Below are positions 8,840 through 18,141 of a DNA stretch of 64,000 nt, piece by piece. Within the stretch, counting starts at the first letter, position 1; each line of letters begins with the position of its first letter. This DNA comes from Opitutales bacterium. Lineage in GTDB: Bacteria > Verrucomicrobiota > Verrucomicrobiia > Opitutales > UBA2995. The position numbers were made by a program, and so were the translations under genes. The stretch lies in assembly GCA_022824405.1 (NCBI GenBank), contig JAJDZZ010000051.1, positions 32,886 through 96,885 on the forward strand, given 5' to 3'. The notes under the pieces were generated by a model. That model did not search any database. It was not told the DNA's origin and saw nothing but the letters and a program-made list of their open reading frames with translations.

Positions 8840-10192
8840 TTAAAAACTTCCGCTCACGGTGTTTTCGATGATGGGGAGCATTACCCCCTTGCGGAACAGG
8901 GTCACATTCCCGGTGCTGCTGGAGAGGACCACCGAAATGCACCGGGTGGCCTGGGAAATGGCGAAAGCCGCGGCATGGCGGGAGCCCAGGCCGGAGGGAA
9001 GCTTGTGGTCGTACTCGGGGACGTGAATCAGCCTTCCGGCCGACAAAATTACCCCGTCTCCACGTATGATGAAAGCCCCATCGACCTGGCTGAATTCCTT
9101 AATGGTTTCATCCATAAAGGGGTTTAGAATATTGCGGTCCTCGTTCCTGTAGCCGTGAAAGGGGTTTAGGACCATGGGCTTGGTCATGGTTTCAACCTTT
9201 TCCGAATCCCCGACCACGAACAAGGTCCCGACCCTTTGTCCCTCTCTGCCTTCCACGGTCAATTCCGTAGCAATGGCCAGGACCCGCTCCAGAACCTCGG
9301 GTTTTACGTTTCCGGGGAGGATCCTCCCTTTATCGGATAAGACCGATTTGAATTCCCTGCGGATGTCGATCATCACCATGCTGTCGAACTGGTTACTCTC
9401 GGCAATGCCCCCCACACAACAGATGCGGTCGCTGAATTTGAACATGCCTCGGCCCAGGCCAATCAGGACCGCACTCCTGAGTTGGGCGAAACGCTTGTTG
9501 GAAAAAGATTGAATGTGAAGGATGGGAACATCCTTTGCCGCGGCCGTATTTTCGAGGAGATTCGAGGAAATGATCACCGCTGGTATCCCATCGAAATGCG
9601 GGATTTCATCGAAGCCACCAATAAAGGTATCGGCAAAGAGCAATACCGAAGCAGCTCCGGCCTCCCTGGCTACGCGCCCTGCTTGCCTGAAAATCAATCG
9701 GTTGATTTTGTTCTGCCTGACCCCGGATTTGGCCTGGACGCTGGAAAACCCAGCCAGCAGCTTTTTCCGAAAATCCACAGGCTGGGGAGCGCCGACGAGA
9801 CCATCGACAAAACCCGCATCCCTAAAAATGTGGGCCACCGAGGCCAAGGCCTGCAGATAGGATTTCTCCCCCTCACCGCCCAAAAATATGAAAACCAGAT
9901 GAATTTTTTGCCTGCCCAGGAAATCATTATAATCGATCCCCTCTCTGCTGCGCCCCACGGCAAAAAGAAACCGCGATGGAATGGGGGCCCGGGTATGGGG
10001 AAGGATGACGCCATTCCCCAAATATGTTGTCATGGTATTTCCCCTTTGCAGGAGTTGCTTCGACAAAATCCGCTTCTCAAGCTGGGGCTGTTGGGCGGCA
10101 ATAACATTCAAGAGTTCGAGCAAAACGCTTTCCAAGTCATGGCCTTCGAGGTCGATGACGCGGTTTTGAGAAATGTAGCGGTCGAGCATCAT
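8840..10192 (-). CDS. PTS EIIA / diadenylate cyclase (DAC) fusion, predicted c-di-AMP synthase
   Basis: The protein has 450 residues and no membrane segment. About 1-150 matches the fructose/nitrogen-type EIIA fold. GNGVILPHTRAP places the phospho-acceptor at His66, followed by HLVFIFLGGEGEKSYLQAL and a HIFRDAGFVDGL helix. About 165-280 is an alpha/beta domain (REAGAASVLLFADTF, VPILHIQSFS, CCVGGIAESNQFDSMV) that resembles the pyruvate-kinase C-terminal-like module of archaeal CdaZ-type cyclases. About 300-445 is a DAC domain: DGAFIIRGDG (371-380), LPSGLGSRHAAAFAIS (398-413) and SSSTGNVTLFRKG. The DGA motif is intact, while the RHR motif reads RHA. It probably makes c-di-AMP in the cytosol under control of EIIA phosphorylation. 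It lies 54 bp after nuoA on the same strand. Confidence 0.85.
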   Translation of the reverse strand: MMLDRYISQNRVIDLEGHDLESVLLELLNVIAAQQPQLEKRILSKQLLQRGNTMTTYLGNGVILPHTRAPIPSRFLFAVGRSREGIDYNDFLGRQKIHLVFIFLGGEGEKSYLQALASVAHIFRDAGFVDGLVGAPQPVDFRKKLLAGFSSVQAKSGVRQNKINRLIFRQAGRVAREAGAASVLLFADTFIGGFDEIPHFDGIPAVIISSNLLENTAAAKDVPILHIQSFSNKRFAQLRSAVLIGLGRGMFKFSDRICCVGGIAESNQFDSMVMIDIRREFKSVLSDKGRILPGNVKPEVLERVLAIATELTVEGREGQRVGTLFVVGDSEKVETMTKPMVLNPFHGYRNEDRNILNPFMDETIKEFSQVDGAFIIRGDGVILSAGRLIHVPEYDHKLPSGLGSRHAAAFAISQATRCISVVLSSSTGNVTLFRKGVMLPIIENTVSGSF

Positions 10193-10246
10193 GGAAAATC
10201 TTTCCGGATCTCCTCGGCAACAAGGTGGAATATTGAGATGAGAAGT

Positions 10247-10624
10247 CTATTTCTCCCATTCGAGAGCGCCTTTTTTCATCTCGTAGAACAGGCCGACCAA
10301 TAGCACGAGGAGAAAGAACAACATGGGCAAGAGGATGGGGACATTTTGGTGAATAAAATCCCGGTAAACCACGGCCCAGGGAATCAAAAAGATGATTTCA
10401 ATGTCGAATAGAATGAACAGCATGGCCGCAACATAAAATTTCACGGAAAAACGCGTATGGGTGCTCCCATGGGCGGGCATCCCGCATTCGTAGGCCGTTC
10501 CCTTGACCGGGGACCTTTTCCGGATCCTTTGCCCCAGAACCTGGCTGGCGACGATCACCCCCACCGCAACCGCCAATGCGAGAACTACTTGCACGAAAAC
10601 GGGGAGGTAAGCTTCTAAGGTCAT
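10247..10624 (-). CDS. nuoA: NADH-quinone oxidoreductase subunit A (isolated)
   Basis: The protein has 125 residues with three membrane helices (about 8-30, 65-85, 95-115). The conserved inter-helix loop is present as YECGMPAHGSTHTRFSVKFYVAAMLF with FDIEIIFLIPWA, including the Cys and the acidic residues typical of NuoA. It is part of the proton-pumping membrane arm of complex I. Unusually, no nuoB-N gene is next to it. Downstream lies the EIIA/DAC gene and upstream the DUF362-like gene. Confidence 0.93.
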   Translation of the reverse strand: MTLEAYLPVFVQVVLALAVAVGVIVASQVLGQRIRKRSPVKGTAYECGMPAHGSTHTRFSVKFYVAAMLFILFDIEIIFLIPWAVVYRDFIHQNVPILLPMLFFLLVLLVGLFYEMKKGALEWEK

Positions 10625-10752
10625 CCGTATATATTTTCAAAACGGGAGGTTACAGGTTTTCAAGCCGTTTTCGCCCGATCGCCCGACTTTTGACGTTCGA
10701 GGACCAAGGACCCGGACCCTCGGGTGAGGAATCGCTTTCCAAACCCCACTTC

Positions 10753-11838
10753 CTAACGTACCGTAATAATGCGCCCCGGGGAAAGATCCCTGCTTCCCAC
10801 CCCAAGTTGCTCCGCGTAAGCGAGCATGGACACCTCCTTCGGGATGAGCGGAAAGCGGTAACGGTCGCGCCACTTGTTGATCCGCGAAATCATGTAGGAA
10901 TCAACCAGAACCGGATCTTCACTCAAAATTACCAGATTGTCCGAAACCGTGTACAAGCTGTTGAATTGAGGGCCGCCGATAAATTGATATTTTTCCAGGC
11001 TGACGATGTTGAAACTCCAGGTGGCGCGCAATTCAGGTATGGCGGCCATTTCGGCCACCGCGACCGGAGCATTGGCCGGCGAATGGAAAAAACGCAGGGT
11101 ATTGCTGGCATTCCAAAGGGTGGCATTTACCAGCGCCCCGTTTAAAATCAGCATTTCATGATCGCTGATGGCGGGCAGGTTAATCCAGAAATCGACATCG
11201 AGAACCAAGGAGGCAGGGATAAAGCTTTTTCGGTCCTCAGGGAGTCGCCGTTCCGCGCCGGGATCCTCCTCGACAAATTCCTGGACCATGGGAGTGATCC
11301 CGGGGAGATAATGCTCACGCGGAGGGACCGGGCTGTCGTAATACCAAGTGGGGTGAAAATAATCCCCGGAATTGATTACCTGGACCTCGTGCCCGTAAAA
11401 GGTTTCGTCCCGCGCGCTCAAGGGGGGAAGGAATCCACTCTCCCTCATCCAGGCCCCATTGATATCGATGAGAAAAATATCCCTTGGAGCGTAACCCCGA
11501 TCCACCAGACTTCCAATCACCGCCCGGACCAAATTTTTTGAAGTGCACAACCCGGGCCCGGAACTGGTGTAAACCTTCAGGCCAACCCTCCTTTTTTCCT
11601 GGGGCTGGATGGTATTTCCGCTGTGCTCCTCCCAGGCCTCAAACAGGGAACTTACCGCTTCTGTATAACCCCGCAGTTCGAAATTCTGCAACCGGTATTC
11701 CAAGGCCGGAGCCGATCGCGCCTGGGATGCAAGGAGCAAGACCGAGGAGAAAACACCGAGGAGGACGGTGAGGACCCTAAGGAACTTGACACTAAACATT
11801 CGGCCAAGGAAATTTAATTGGTGGCTATTGTATTTCAT
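10753..11838 (-). CDS. Exported DUF362-like protein
   Basis: The 361-residue protein has a hydrophobic signal (about 18-42, ending SQARSAPA). The segment GLCTSKNLVRAVIGSLVDRG followed by DIFLIDINGAWMRESGF resembles the start of DUF362 domains, and a FWINLPAISDHEMLILNGAL stretch fits the same family. It lacks the CxxC ferredoxin clusters of many DUF362 proteins. An AAAGGA ribosome site nine bases before the ATG at 11838 supports this start, although Met14 (11799) would also leave a complete signal. Its 5' end overlaps the divergent TPR gene by 21 bp. Function unknown. Confidence 0.65.
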   Translation of the reverse strand: MKYNSHQLNFLGRMFSVKFLRVLTVLLGVFSSVLLLASQARSAPALEYRLQNFELRGYTEAVSSLFEAWEEHSGNTIQPQEKRRVGLKVYTSSGPGLCTSKNLVRAVIGSLVDRGYAPRDIFLIDINGAWMRESGFLPPLSARDETFYGHEVQVINSGDYFHPTWYYDSPVPPREHYLPGITPMVQEFVEEDPGAERRLPEDRKSFIPASLVLDVDFWINLPAISDHEMLILNGALVNATLWNASNTLRFFHSPANAPVAVAEMAAIPELRATWSFNIVSLEKYQFIGGPQFNSLYTVSDNLVILSEDPVLVDSYMISRINKWRDRYRFPLIPKEVSMLAYAEQLGVGSRDLSPGRIITVR

Positions 11839-13311
11839 GCAGTGAGATCCTTTAAAGGGGCGATATTTCTTATTTTGTCACTAGTCATAACCGGATGTTC
11901 CTCCCCTGAGGATGAGTTGGCCCATCAACTGAACCTGGCCAATAAAAATTTAGACCATGGAAGCCCCGAGCAAGCCATAAAAATCCTTGAGGAATTAAAA
12001 ATATATCATCCCCATCATCCCGAGATCCTGGAAAATCTGGCCTTCGCCTTTACCGCCGCGGAAGAGTTCCAAACCGCCGCCTTTTATTTCAGCCAATTAG
12101 CGGAAAAATATCCCAAAAAAATCGAGTATTACAAATTTTCTGCCCAGTCGTGGGAAAAGGCAGGCGATTTGAACTCGGCCATCAAGCTGTTTGAAGCCTA
12201 CCTCTTGCGAGACCCGCGCGATTGGATGGCTTGGCGAAACCTGGCCGATCTTTATCTGAACACCCGCCAGACCTCCAAAGCCATTCGAGCCTACGCGAAC
12301 AGCAGTCAGTTGAGATTTGATCCGGAATTGAGCCTCAAAGCAGCGCTCCTGGCCAACTCGACCGGAAACCTTCGCGACGCGGAGAAGGGATTCTTTTCCC
12401 TTCTGCAGGTCGCCGACCCCGTCGTGGCTAAGCGCGCTCACCTGGGATTGTTGGTTATAAAGCATAAGCGACGGCAATGGGATGCGGTGGAAGGCCTTCT
12501 CGAAATGCTCGACAAAAATTTCCCCGGGGCGGTGGAAGCAGAGGGATTATCCCGCGTACAGAGGGATTTGGAGATTTGGAAACAGGCTTTTCTCCGGGAA
12601 CAAAAGCGAAAGAAGGAAGCGGAGGAACGCCACAAACTCCTCATGGAAAAACAACGTGAACGGGCCCTTCAGTTAGCCGCCATACGGGAGGCGGCGAAAA
12701 GGAAAGCGGAAGAAGCGGCCGTGGCGGAAGAAGCGGAGGCGGCGGCGGAAGGAGCAGCGATGGAAGAAGTAGCGGCCGTGGGGGAAGAAGCGGCTCCCGG
12801 GCAGGACATCGAGGAAGAACCGCCCCCATTGCCGGAGAAACCGCCGGAAGAACCATCTCCGGAACAACAGGCCCTCGAGAAAGCCCGGATGATCCTGGCC
12901 TCCAACCCAACCCAAGCCGTAGCTCAAATTTGGGGGATTATCAATCGAGGCATGGATTCGGCAGAAGCGTTCAGGGAGTTATCGCTGGCCTATTCTCATT
13001 TGGGTCAATTCACCGCATCCGAAATGACGGCGCTTGAAGCCTTGAGGCGTCAACCGGGCAATAACCGGTTGTTGCTCGGCTACCTGAAGACCCTTCAAAG
13101 AAACAAATCCGTATCCCAGGTCATTGGGGAGATACGCAAGTACCGCAGCAAATATCCCCAAAATCCGGACTTGCTCCTCATGCTGGCCCGGACTTGTGCC
13201 AGACCCGGTGGCGAACCTTCAGCCGCCCGCAATTACTACAGGCAATTTATCTCCATGGCTCCCAACCATCCCGAAATCGACCGCGCCCGCCGGGAAGCCA
13301 GTGAAATTTGA
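11818..13311 (+). CDS. TPR lipoprotein with Ala/Glu-rich coiled coil
   Basis: The protein has 497 residues. The signal ends in the lipobox LVITGC (about residue 27). TPR-like helices run at about 30-260 (NLDHGSPEQAIKILEELK; ILENLAFAFTAAEEFQTAAF; WEKAGDLNSAIKLFEAYLL). A charged, Lys/Glu/Ala-rich coiled coil lies at about 260-340, and a second TPR set (ALSLAYSHLGQFTASEMTAL) reaches the C terminus. The start is TTG 11818 or GTG 11821, with AAGGA seven to ten bases upstream. It is probably a membrane-anchored scaffold or assembly factor. The stop codon abuts the first possible start of dnaG, so the two are likely co-transcribed. Confidence 0.8.
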   Translation: MVAIVFHAVRSFKGAIFLILSLVITGCSSPEDELAHQLNLANKNLDHGSPEQAIKILEELKIYHPHHPEILENLAFAFTAAEEFQTAAFYFSQLAEKYPKKIEYYKFSAQSWEKAGDLNSAIKLFEAYLLRDPRDWMAWRNLADLYLNTRQTSKAIRAYANSSQLRFDPELSLKAALLANSTGNLRDAEKGFFSLLQVADPVVAKRAHLGLLVIKHKRRQWDAVEGLLEMLDKNFPGAVEAEGLSRVQRDLEIWKQAFLREQKRKKEAEERHKLLMEKQRERALQLAAIREAAKRKAEEAAVAEEAEAAAEGAAMEEVAAVGEEAAPGQDIEEEPPPLPEKPPEEPSPEQQALEKARMILASNPTQAVAQIWGIINRGMDSAEAFRELSLAYSHLGQFTASEMTALEALRRQPGNNRLLLGYLKTLQRNKSVSQVIGEIRKYRSKYPQNPDLLLMLARTCARPGGEPSAARNYYRQFISMAPNHPEIDRARREASEI

Positions 13312-13341
13312 TTGGCTTCCCCCTCCTCCCACTTCATTCCC

Positions 13342-15252
13342 GTGCCCATCATTTCGCGAACCTGCATCGAGAATATCCGCCATAAGGTCAATATAGTCGA
13401 GGTGGTTGCCCCCGTGGTCGGGCTGCGCAAGACGGGCCTAAATTTCCGGGGACTCAGCCCGTTCACCAACGAAAAGACCCCTTCCTTTTACGTGCTTCCG
13501 GATAAAAACATCTTCAATTGTTTCAGCAGTGGAGAGGCCGGCGACGTCTTCAAGTTTGTGCAACTCACCGAAAAGCTCAATTTCCAGGAGGCGGTTGAAG
13601 CGCTGGCAATGCGCTACAATATTCCGGTCGAGTATGAGAAAGGGATGGCGCCGACAGGATTCAAACCTTCCATCCGCAAGGAAATCCTGGACATCCACGA
13701 CATTGCCACGGCCCATTACCACGCCAATTTCATGGCCGATACACCGGAGGGAACGCAGATCCGCACCTATTGGCGACGGAACCGAAAGTTCTCCCTCCAG
13801 GTGGCCCGCCAACACAAGATTGGTTTGGCCCTTCCCGACGAATCATCCCTCTTCCAACAATTGCAGGGAAAGAATTTTTCACGGGAGGCCCTGGAAAAAT
13901 GCGGACTTTTTTTCCCATCGAAACAGGGTGGGAAAAAATCGACCCTGTTTCCCCGCTTTCGCGGACGGCTCATGATTCCCATACGCGAACATGCCAATCG
14001 GCGGGTCATTGCCTTCACGGCACGTCAGTTGGATCTCACCCCTCGGGATGATCCGTCGCGGGAAGCAAAATACATCAACTCCCCCGAGACCCCTCTATTC
14101 AACAAGAGTCGCACCCTTTTTGGACTCCACCAATGCAAAAAGGAAGCCTCTCCGGCTAATCCCTTTATCCTGGTCGAAGGTCAGCTCGATGCCATTCGAT
14201 GCTGGACCGTAGGATTGCCCGCCGTGGCCCCCCAGGGAACATCCATTACCGAGGGCCAACTACTCCTCCTCAAACGGTTCAACCAGGAAGTCATTTTTCT
14301 GTTCGATGGAGATGAGGCCGGAGAAAAGGCCGCCTTGCGGGCCCTTCCCATGGCCTGGAAGGTGGGATTGGACATCCGATTTTACACTTTGAAGAAAGGG
14401 GAGGATCCCGACGATGTCATTCTCCGGACTGGAGAAATTTTTGCCTCATTGGTGAAAGAGGAATCGGTTTCCCCCCTCCGGTTTGCTATCGATAGCCTGC
14501 TCCCCCACCCGGCCCAAGCCACTCCTCAGGAAAAAGACAGAGCGGCAAAGGCCGCCTTCGCCCTGCTGTCGAACCTGGGATCCGAACTCATGCGGGTAGA
14601 GTACCTGACCCAACTGGCTCACCTCATGAAAATAGAGGAAGCGGTTCTTTCCACCGATTTCAAAAAATACCTCTCGGCCAAAAAATCCCGCTTCAGCAGT
14701 CCTCCGCGTTTTGGGGACCCTACCCAACAACGGCCTGAGGATAATAGAAACTCAAAGTTGACAAACGCTGAAGAAGATCTAATTTTGGCTCTTTTTGAGT
14801 ATCCGGACCTGGGGGAAAGTCTGAGCCAAGTTATTGATTATGAATGGATTGATGATTCTCAAGCCAGTGGGAGAATCCTCAATCGTATCCTCGCGGAAGT
14901 CGATCATGGTTCCTGGCACGGTGTCGGCGGCATGGATGAACTCCTGGAAACGGATAAAGAAAGGAACTATTTTTTTGCAATTCGGTCGAAAGAATGTTTG
15001 GGCGAAAATCTCCTCCAGGTAATAAAAGAGGCCGTAATCTCACTTTACAAACGCCATGTTCGCCTTCAGATCAAATCCCTGGATGCGGGGATCCAAAACC
15101 AAACCGGCCAACCCAAAAAAATTACTGAATACATGAAACAGAGAAGGGACTTGAAGCGTTCCATTAACAATCCTCCCAATTTGTTCCAGTCCATCGACCT
15201 GACCGTCGCCCCCCATGCCCCCCGAAACGATCAGCCAACCCTTCGCAAATAA
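13342..15252 (+). CDS. dnaG: DNA primase with degenerate zinc ribbon
   Basis: About 636 residues are read from the GTG at 13342. A TTG at 13312, directly after the TPR gene stop, is the only longer start. The N-terminal signature ISRTCIENIRHKVNIVEVV and the FRGLSPFTNEKTPSFYV block are those of DnaG. The zinc ligands of the CHC2 ribbon are mostly replaced: the CPFH position reads SPFT and the CFGC position reads CFSS, leaving one cysteine of four ligands. The TOPRIM core is intact, with FILVEGQLDAI and FLFDGDEAGEKAALRAL. The C-terminal part should contact DnaB. It synthesises RNA primers for replication. rpoD follows 58 bp later, the usual macromolecular-synthesis pairing. Confidence 0.95.
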   Translation: MPIISRTCIENIRHKVNIVEVVAPVVGLRKTGLNFRGLSPFTNEKTPSFYVLPDKNIFNCFSSGEAGDVFKFVQLTEKLNFQEAVEALAMRYNIPVEYEKGMAPTGFKPSIRKEILDIHDIATAHYHANFMADTPEGTQIRTYWRRNRKFSLQVARQHKIGLALPDESSLFQQLQGKNFSREALEKCGLFFPSKQGGKKSTLFPRFRGRLMIPIREHANRRVIAFTARQLDLTPRDDPSREAKYINSPETPLFNKSRTLFGLHQCKKEASPANPFILVEGQLDAIRCWTVGLPAVAPQGTSITEGQLLLLKRFNQEVIFLFDGDEAGEKAALRALPMAWKVGLDIRFYTLKKGEDPDDVILRTGEIFASLVKEESVSPLRFAIDSLLPHPAQATPQEKDRAAKAAFALLSNLGSELMRVEYLTQLAHLMKIEEAVLSTDFKKYLSAKKSRFSSPPRFGDPTQQRPEDNRNSKLTNAEEDLILALFEYPDLGESLSQVIDYEWIDDSQASGRILNRILAEVDHGSWHGVGGMDELLETDKERNYFFAIRSKECLGENLLQVIKEAVISLYKRHVRLQIKSLDAGIQNQTGQPKKITEYMKQRRDLKRSINNPPNLFQSIDLTVAPHAPRNDQPTLRK

Positions 15253-15310
15253 CAACCAGGTGAAAGTGCAGATAGCCAATCTGCGAAAGGCCTGAAAGTC
15301 CTACACCAAA

Positions 15311-17041
15311 ATGACGCTTAAAAAGAAGGCGAGCGCATCCAAAGACGCATCCGCTAATATAAAGGCCAGCCGCAGGAGTCTCATCAACGACAAGATCCGT
15401 CAGTTGATCCGGCATTCCAAAGAACAGGGCTTTCTAACCTTTACCGATATCAATGAAGCGCTTCCGGATACCATAGACAGTTCCGAGGAAATCGAGAACG
15501 TGATCGCGATTCTGGAAAATCTCGATATCGACATAATCGATTCCAGTGAGATAGAAACCTACAAACAACGCCTGGAAGAGGAGGAGGAAGAGGAAGTTCA
15601 GGCATCCCAGTACGATATATTGGACGATCCCGTCCGGATGTACCTGAAGCAAATGGGCCAGGTGCCGCTTCTCACCCGGGAACAGGAGGTGGAAATATCC
15701 AAGCGCATAGAACGGGCCGAGCAAAAGGCTCAATCCATTCTGTTTTCAGTCGGATTGACCAGTCAGTTCCACATAAATTTGGCCCGTCGACTCATCAACC
15801 GGGAGGAACGGTTCGACCGGGTCGTCCTCGATAAGAAAGTCGATAGCCGGGAAAATTATTTCAATATGCTTCCCGTTCTCCTCGAAACGGTGGAGAAATG
15901 GGAGAGACTTACGCAAAAAGCCTGGGAATCCCATCTGAGAGCCACTCATCCAACCGTGGCCAAACGGGGCATGACCCGGTTCCGAAACTGCGAAGCGCAA
16001 CTCTCCGCCAATTTTAAGAAATTCTGTTTCAAGCTGAAGGTATTCGAGGAGTTTCTCCGGAATCTCACCCCGAAAATAAAACGAATCGATGAAATCCACC
16101 ATCTGCTTGAATTGGATGCCCGTTCCAAGACCAGGAAAATTCCGCCCCGGATCAAGAAGGCCATGCAGTTGGAATTGAACAATTTCAAGGTCAGCATGCG
16201 CATAGAACCGGAGGACCTGGTCAAATTGGTGCGCGACGTGAGGATCGCCATGCGCAGGGCACACCGGGCCAAAACCGAAATGGTGGAAGCCAACCTGCGA
16301 TTGGTCATTTCCATTGCCAAAAAGTATACAAATCGGGGCCTCTCCTTTCTGGACCTCATTCAGGAAGGAAACATGGGCCTGATGAAGGCAGTGGAAAAAT
16401 TTGAATACCGCCGCGGCTACAAGTTCTCCACTTACGCCACTTGGTGGATCCGGCAGGCCATTACCCGTTCCATAGCCGATCAGGCCAGAACCATCCGGAT
16501 TCCCGTCCATATGATCGAAACCCTGAACAAGGTCATGCAGGTACAGAAACAACTCTACCAGGAATTGGGGCACGAACCGACCGCGGAAGAAGTCGCCGAA
16601 GAAATGCAACTTCCGGTGGAGCGCGTCCAGGCCATCATGAAAATGGCCCAACAACCTATCAGTCTGCAAAGCCCGGTGGGGGACAATGACGACACCAATT
16701 TTGGGGATTTTATCGAAGACAAGGGGGCGGAAAATCCTTATGACATGACCGCCTTCAGTTTGCTCAGGGAAAAAATTGTCGACGTGCTGGATAGCCTTAC
16801 CGAAAGGGAGCGGCGGGTCCTTTCCTTGCGCTTCGGTCTGGTCGATGGCTACTCCAGGACCCTGGAAGAAGTGGGCCGTCAATTCAACGTCACCCGCGAA
16901 CGCATTCGGCAAATCGAAGCCAAAGCCCTCAGGAAAATGCGACATCCGACCCGTATCCGCCAGTTGTACGGCTTCTTCGATGGCGACCACATCGAGTCCA
17001 ACCTGGGAATCGCCAAAAACCAAGGCTCCCCTATCCCTTAG
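15311..17041 (+). CDS. rpoD: Primary RNA polymerase sigma factor
   Basis: The protein has 576 residues. Region 1.1 (about 25-90) starts [19 protein letters not shown]. An acidic stretch is followed by region 1.2 ([21 protein letters not shown]) and a long non-conserved segment. Regions 2.1-2.4 read [19 protein letters not shown] and [22 protein letters not shown] followed by [14 protein letters not shown]. Region 3 follows, then the region 4 helix-turn-helix [20 protein letters not shown]. All landmarks of a group 1 sigma-70 are present. It directs core polymerase to housekeeping promoters. It is probably transcribed with dnaG. Confidence 0.98.
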   Translation: MTLKKKASASKDASANIKASRRSLINDKIRQLIRHSKEQGFLTFTDINEALPDTIDSSEEIENVIAILENLDIDIIDSSEIETYKQRLEEEEEEEVQASQYDILDDPVRMYLKQMGQVPLLTREQEVEISKRIERAEQKAQSILFSVGLTSQFHINLARRLINREERFDRVVLDKKVDSRENYFNMLPVLLETVEKWERLTQKAWESHLRATHPTVAKRGMTRFRNCEAQLSANFKKFCFKLKVFEEFLRNLTPKIKRIDEIHHLLELDARSKTRKIPPRIKKAMQLELNNFKVSMRIEPEDLVKLVRDVRIAMRRAHRAKTEMVEANLRLVISIAKKYTNRGLSFLDLIQEGNMGLMKAVEKFEYRRGYKFSTYATWWIRQAITRSIADQARTIRIPVHMIETLNKVMQVQKQLYQELGHEPTAEEVAEEMQLPVERVQAIMKMAQQPISLQSPVGDNDDTNFGDFIEDKGAENPYDMTAFSLLREKIVDVLDSLTERERRVLSLRFGLVDGYSRTLEEVGRQFNVTRERIRQIEAKALRKMRHPTRIRQLYGFFDGDHIESNLGIAKNQGSPIP

Positions 17042-17268
17042 CCCGTATTCCTCCCAAAATTCGTAGTGAACGAAGATCGGGCGCCGGCGCGGGTTTCCAA
17101 CAGATTCGCCCGTGAAACTGTGCCTGTCCGGCCATAACGCGAAACCGGATGGACACCTCGCAAACGCGCCTGCATCTGTGCGGACCATGGGCAGGAGAAT
17201 CCAACGAAGTCCGCACCAGCGCCGATAATCCGCAGAGCAGTAGAGAAATCGTGAGAAATGGTGGCCAG
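17042..17268. other. Gap between rpoD and lipoprotein gene
   Basis: This 227-bp stretch has open frames on both strands, but none has a convincing start, composition or family match. No tRNA fold or T-tailed hairpin was found. Confidence 0.4.
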
Positions 17269-17622
17269 GTGAATCCGGTTCAAAGGTTGCTGCCCTCCCT
17301 GGCTGCAACCGCGATTTTTCTAAGTGGATGTGGGACCGCCTTGCCGCCCTCCGGAGAATGGGAGGGTCAAGGTGTGGAGCCCTCTCCCTTCCTGTCGGTC
17401 GGAACGGTCACCCTGGTGGATAAGGACACCGCCACCGCCGTGGTCAGGCTTTTCCATGGGCATACTCAACTTTCCCAACCTCTATACTCGCGAACGCCAC
17501 AACTCGATTTCACCGCCCAACTGAGGCCTACCGGGCTGAGAACGGGTCGGAGCGTGGGGGTGGTTATCCGCCGTGGGTCTCCATCTCCAGGAGAGGAAGT
17601 AGTGGTCCAGCCGGCTCCCTGA
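17269..17622 (+). CDS. Small predicted lipoprotein
   Basis: From the GTG at 17269 the product has 117 residues: VNPVQRLLPSLAATAIFL followed by SGC, a signal with a lipobox-like cysteine at about residue 21. The remainder is a short beta-rich domain (VGTVTLVDKDTATAVVRLF; GRSVGVVIRRGSPSPGEEV). A longer frame from ATG 17149 would put about 40 residues before the signal, so the internal GTG is preferred. Function unknown. It lies between rpoD and tatA on the same strand. Confidence 0.5.
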   Translation: MNPVQRLLPSLAATAIFLSGCGTALPPSGEWEGQGVEPSPFLSVGTVTLVDKDTATAVVRLFHGHTQLSQPLYSRTPQLDFTAQLRPTGLRTGRSVGVVIRRGSPSPGEEVVVQPAP

Positions 17623-17772
17623 TGGGCGTTGGAGGTCTCAAATCCTCGTCCGAGCGGAAACAAATCGCCTTTCGCCCAAAGCGGTCGGCCCAATTTTTGA
17701 TCTCAATATGGCCTCTCTTGACTTGCACAATCCACTCGTCTCCGGCATTAATGGCCCTTTCTTAGAAATATT

Positions 17773-18048
17773 ATGATACCAACTACCCACATCTTCGGCA
17801 TTTTCCAACAATTGGGACCGCTGGAAATATTTGTAATCGTATTTGTCATTCTCCTACTTTTCGGAGCCAAAAAACTACCCGAACTGGCCCGGGGTATGGG
17901 AAAGGCAATGCGGGAATTCAAGAAGGCCACAAAGGAGGTTGAGCAGGATATCAAGTCTGCCATGGAAGAGGAACCGGTGGAGACCCAAAAGAAGGGATCG
18001 AATCTCCCACCGAAGACTCCCCCAAATACCCTGAACTCGGATAATTAA
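17773..18048 (+). CDS. tatA: Twin-arginine translocase subunit TatA/E
   Basis: The 91-residue protein has an N-terminal membrane helix (about 16-32, LEIFVIVFVILLLFGAKKLP). The FGxxKLPEL hinge follows, then an amphipathic helix (ARGMGKAMREFKKATKEVEQ) and a polar tail. TatA oligomers form the pore for folded Tat substrates, several of which (enolase-superfamily and Gfo/Idh enzymes) are encoded in this window. tatC is not nearby. Confidence 0.95.
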   Translation: MIPTTHIFGIFQQLGPLEIFVIVFVILLLFGAKKLPELARGMGKAMREFKKATKEVEQDIKSAMEEEPVETQKKGSNLPPKTPPNTLNSDN

Positions 18049-18141
18049 TTGACTTCACGGGATTATGACTTTTTCAACTAAAGCCCTAAGCCCGCCACTT
18101 CTCCCTCCATCCGATTTCTGACCTCAAACTAATTCACGATT

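Noticed and set aside
12477..12910. Several antisense and alternative frames across the Ala/Glu-rich part of the TPR gene
   Set aside because: They arise from the low-complexity GAA/GCG codons and encode Pro/Leu/Arg-rich nonsense.
17042..17268. tRNA or small RNA after rpoD
   Set aside because: No cloverleaf or strong stem with T-run could be drawn.
15746..17308. A 520-codon open frame antisense to rpoD
   Set aside because: It lies almost wholly opposite the rpoD coding sequence, with no family motif, and is a codon-bias shadow.
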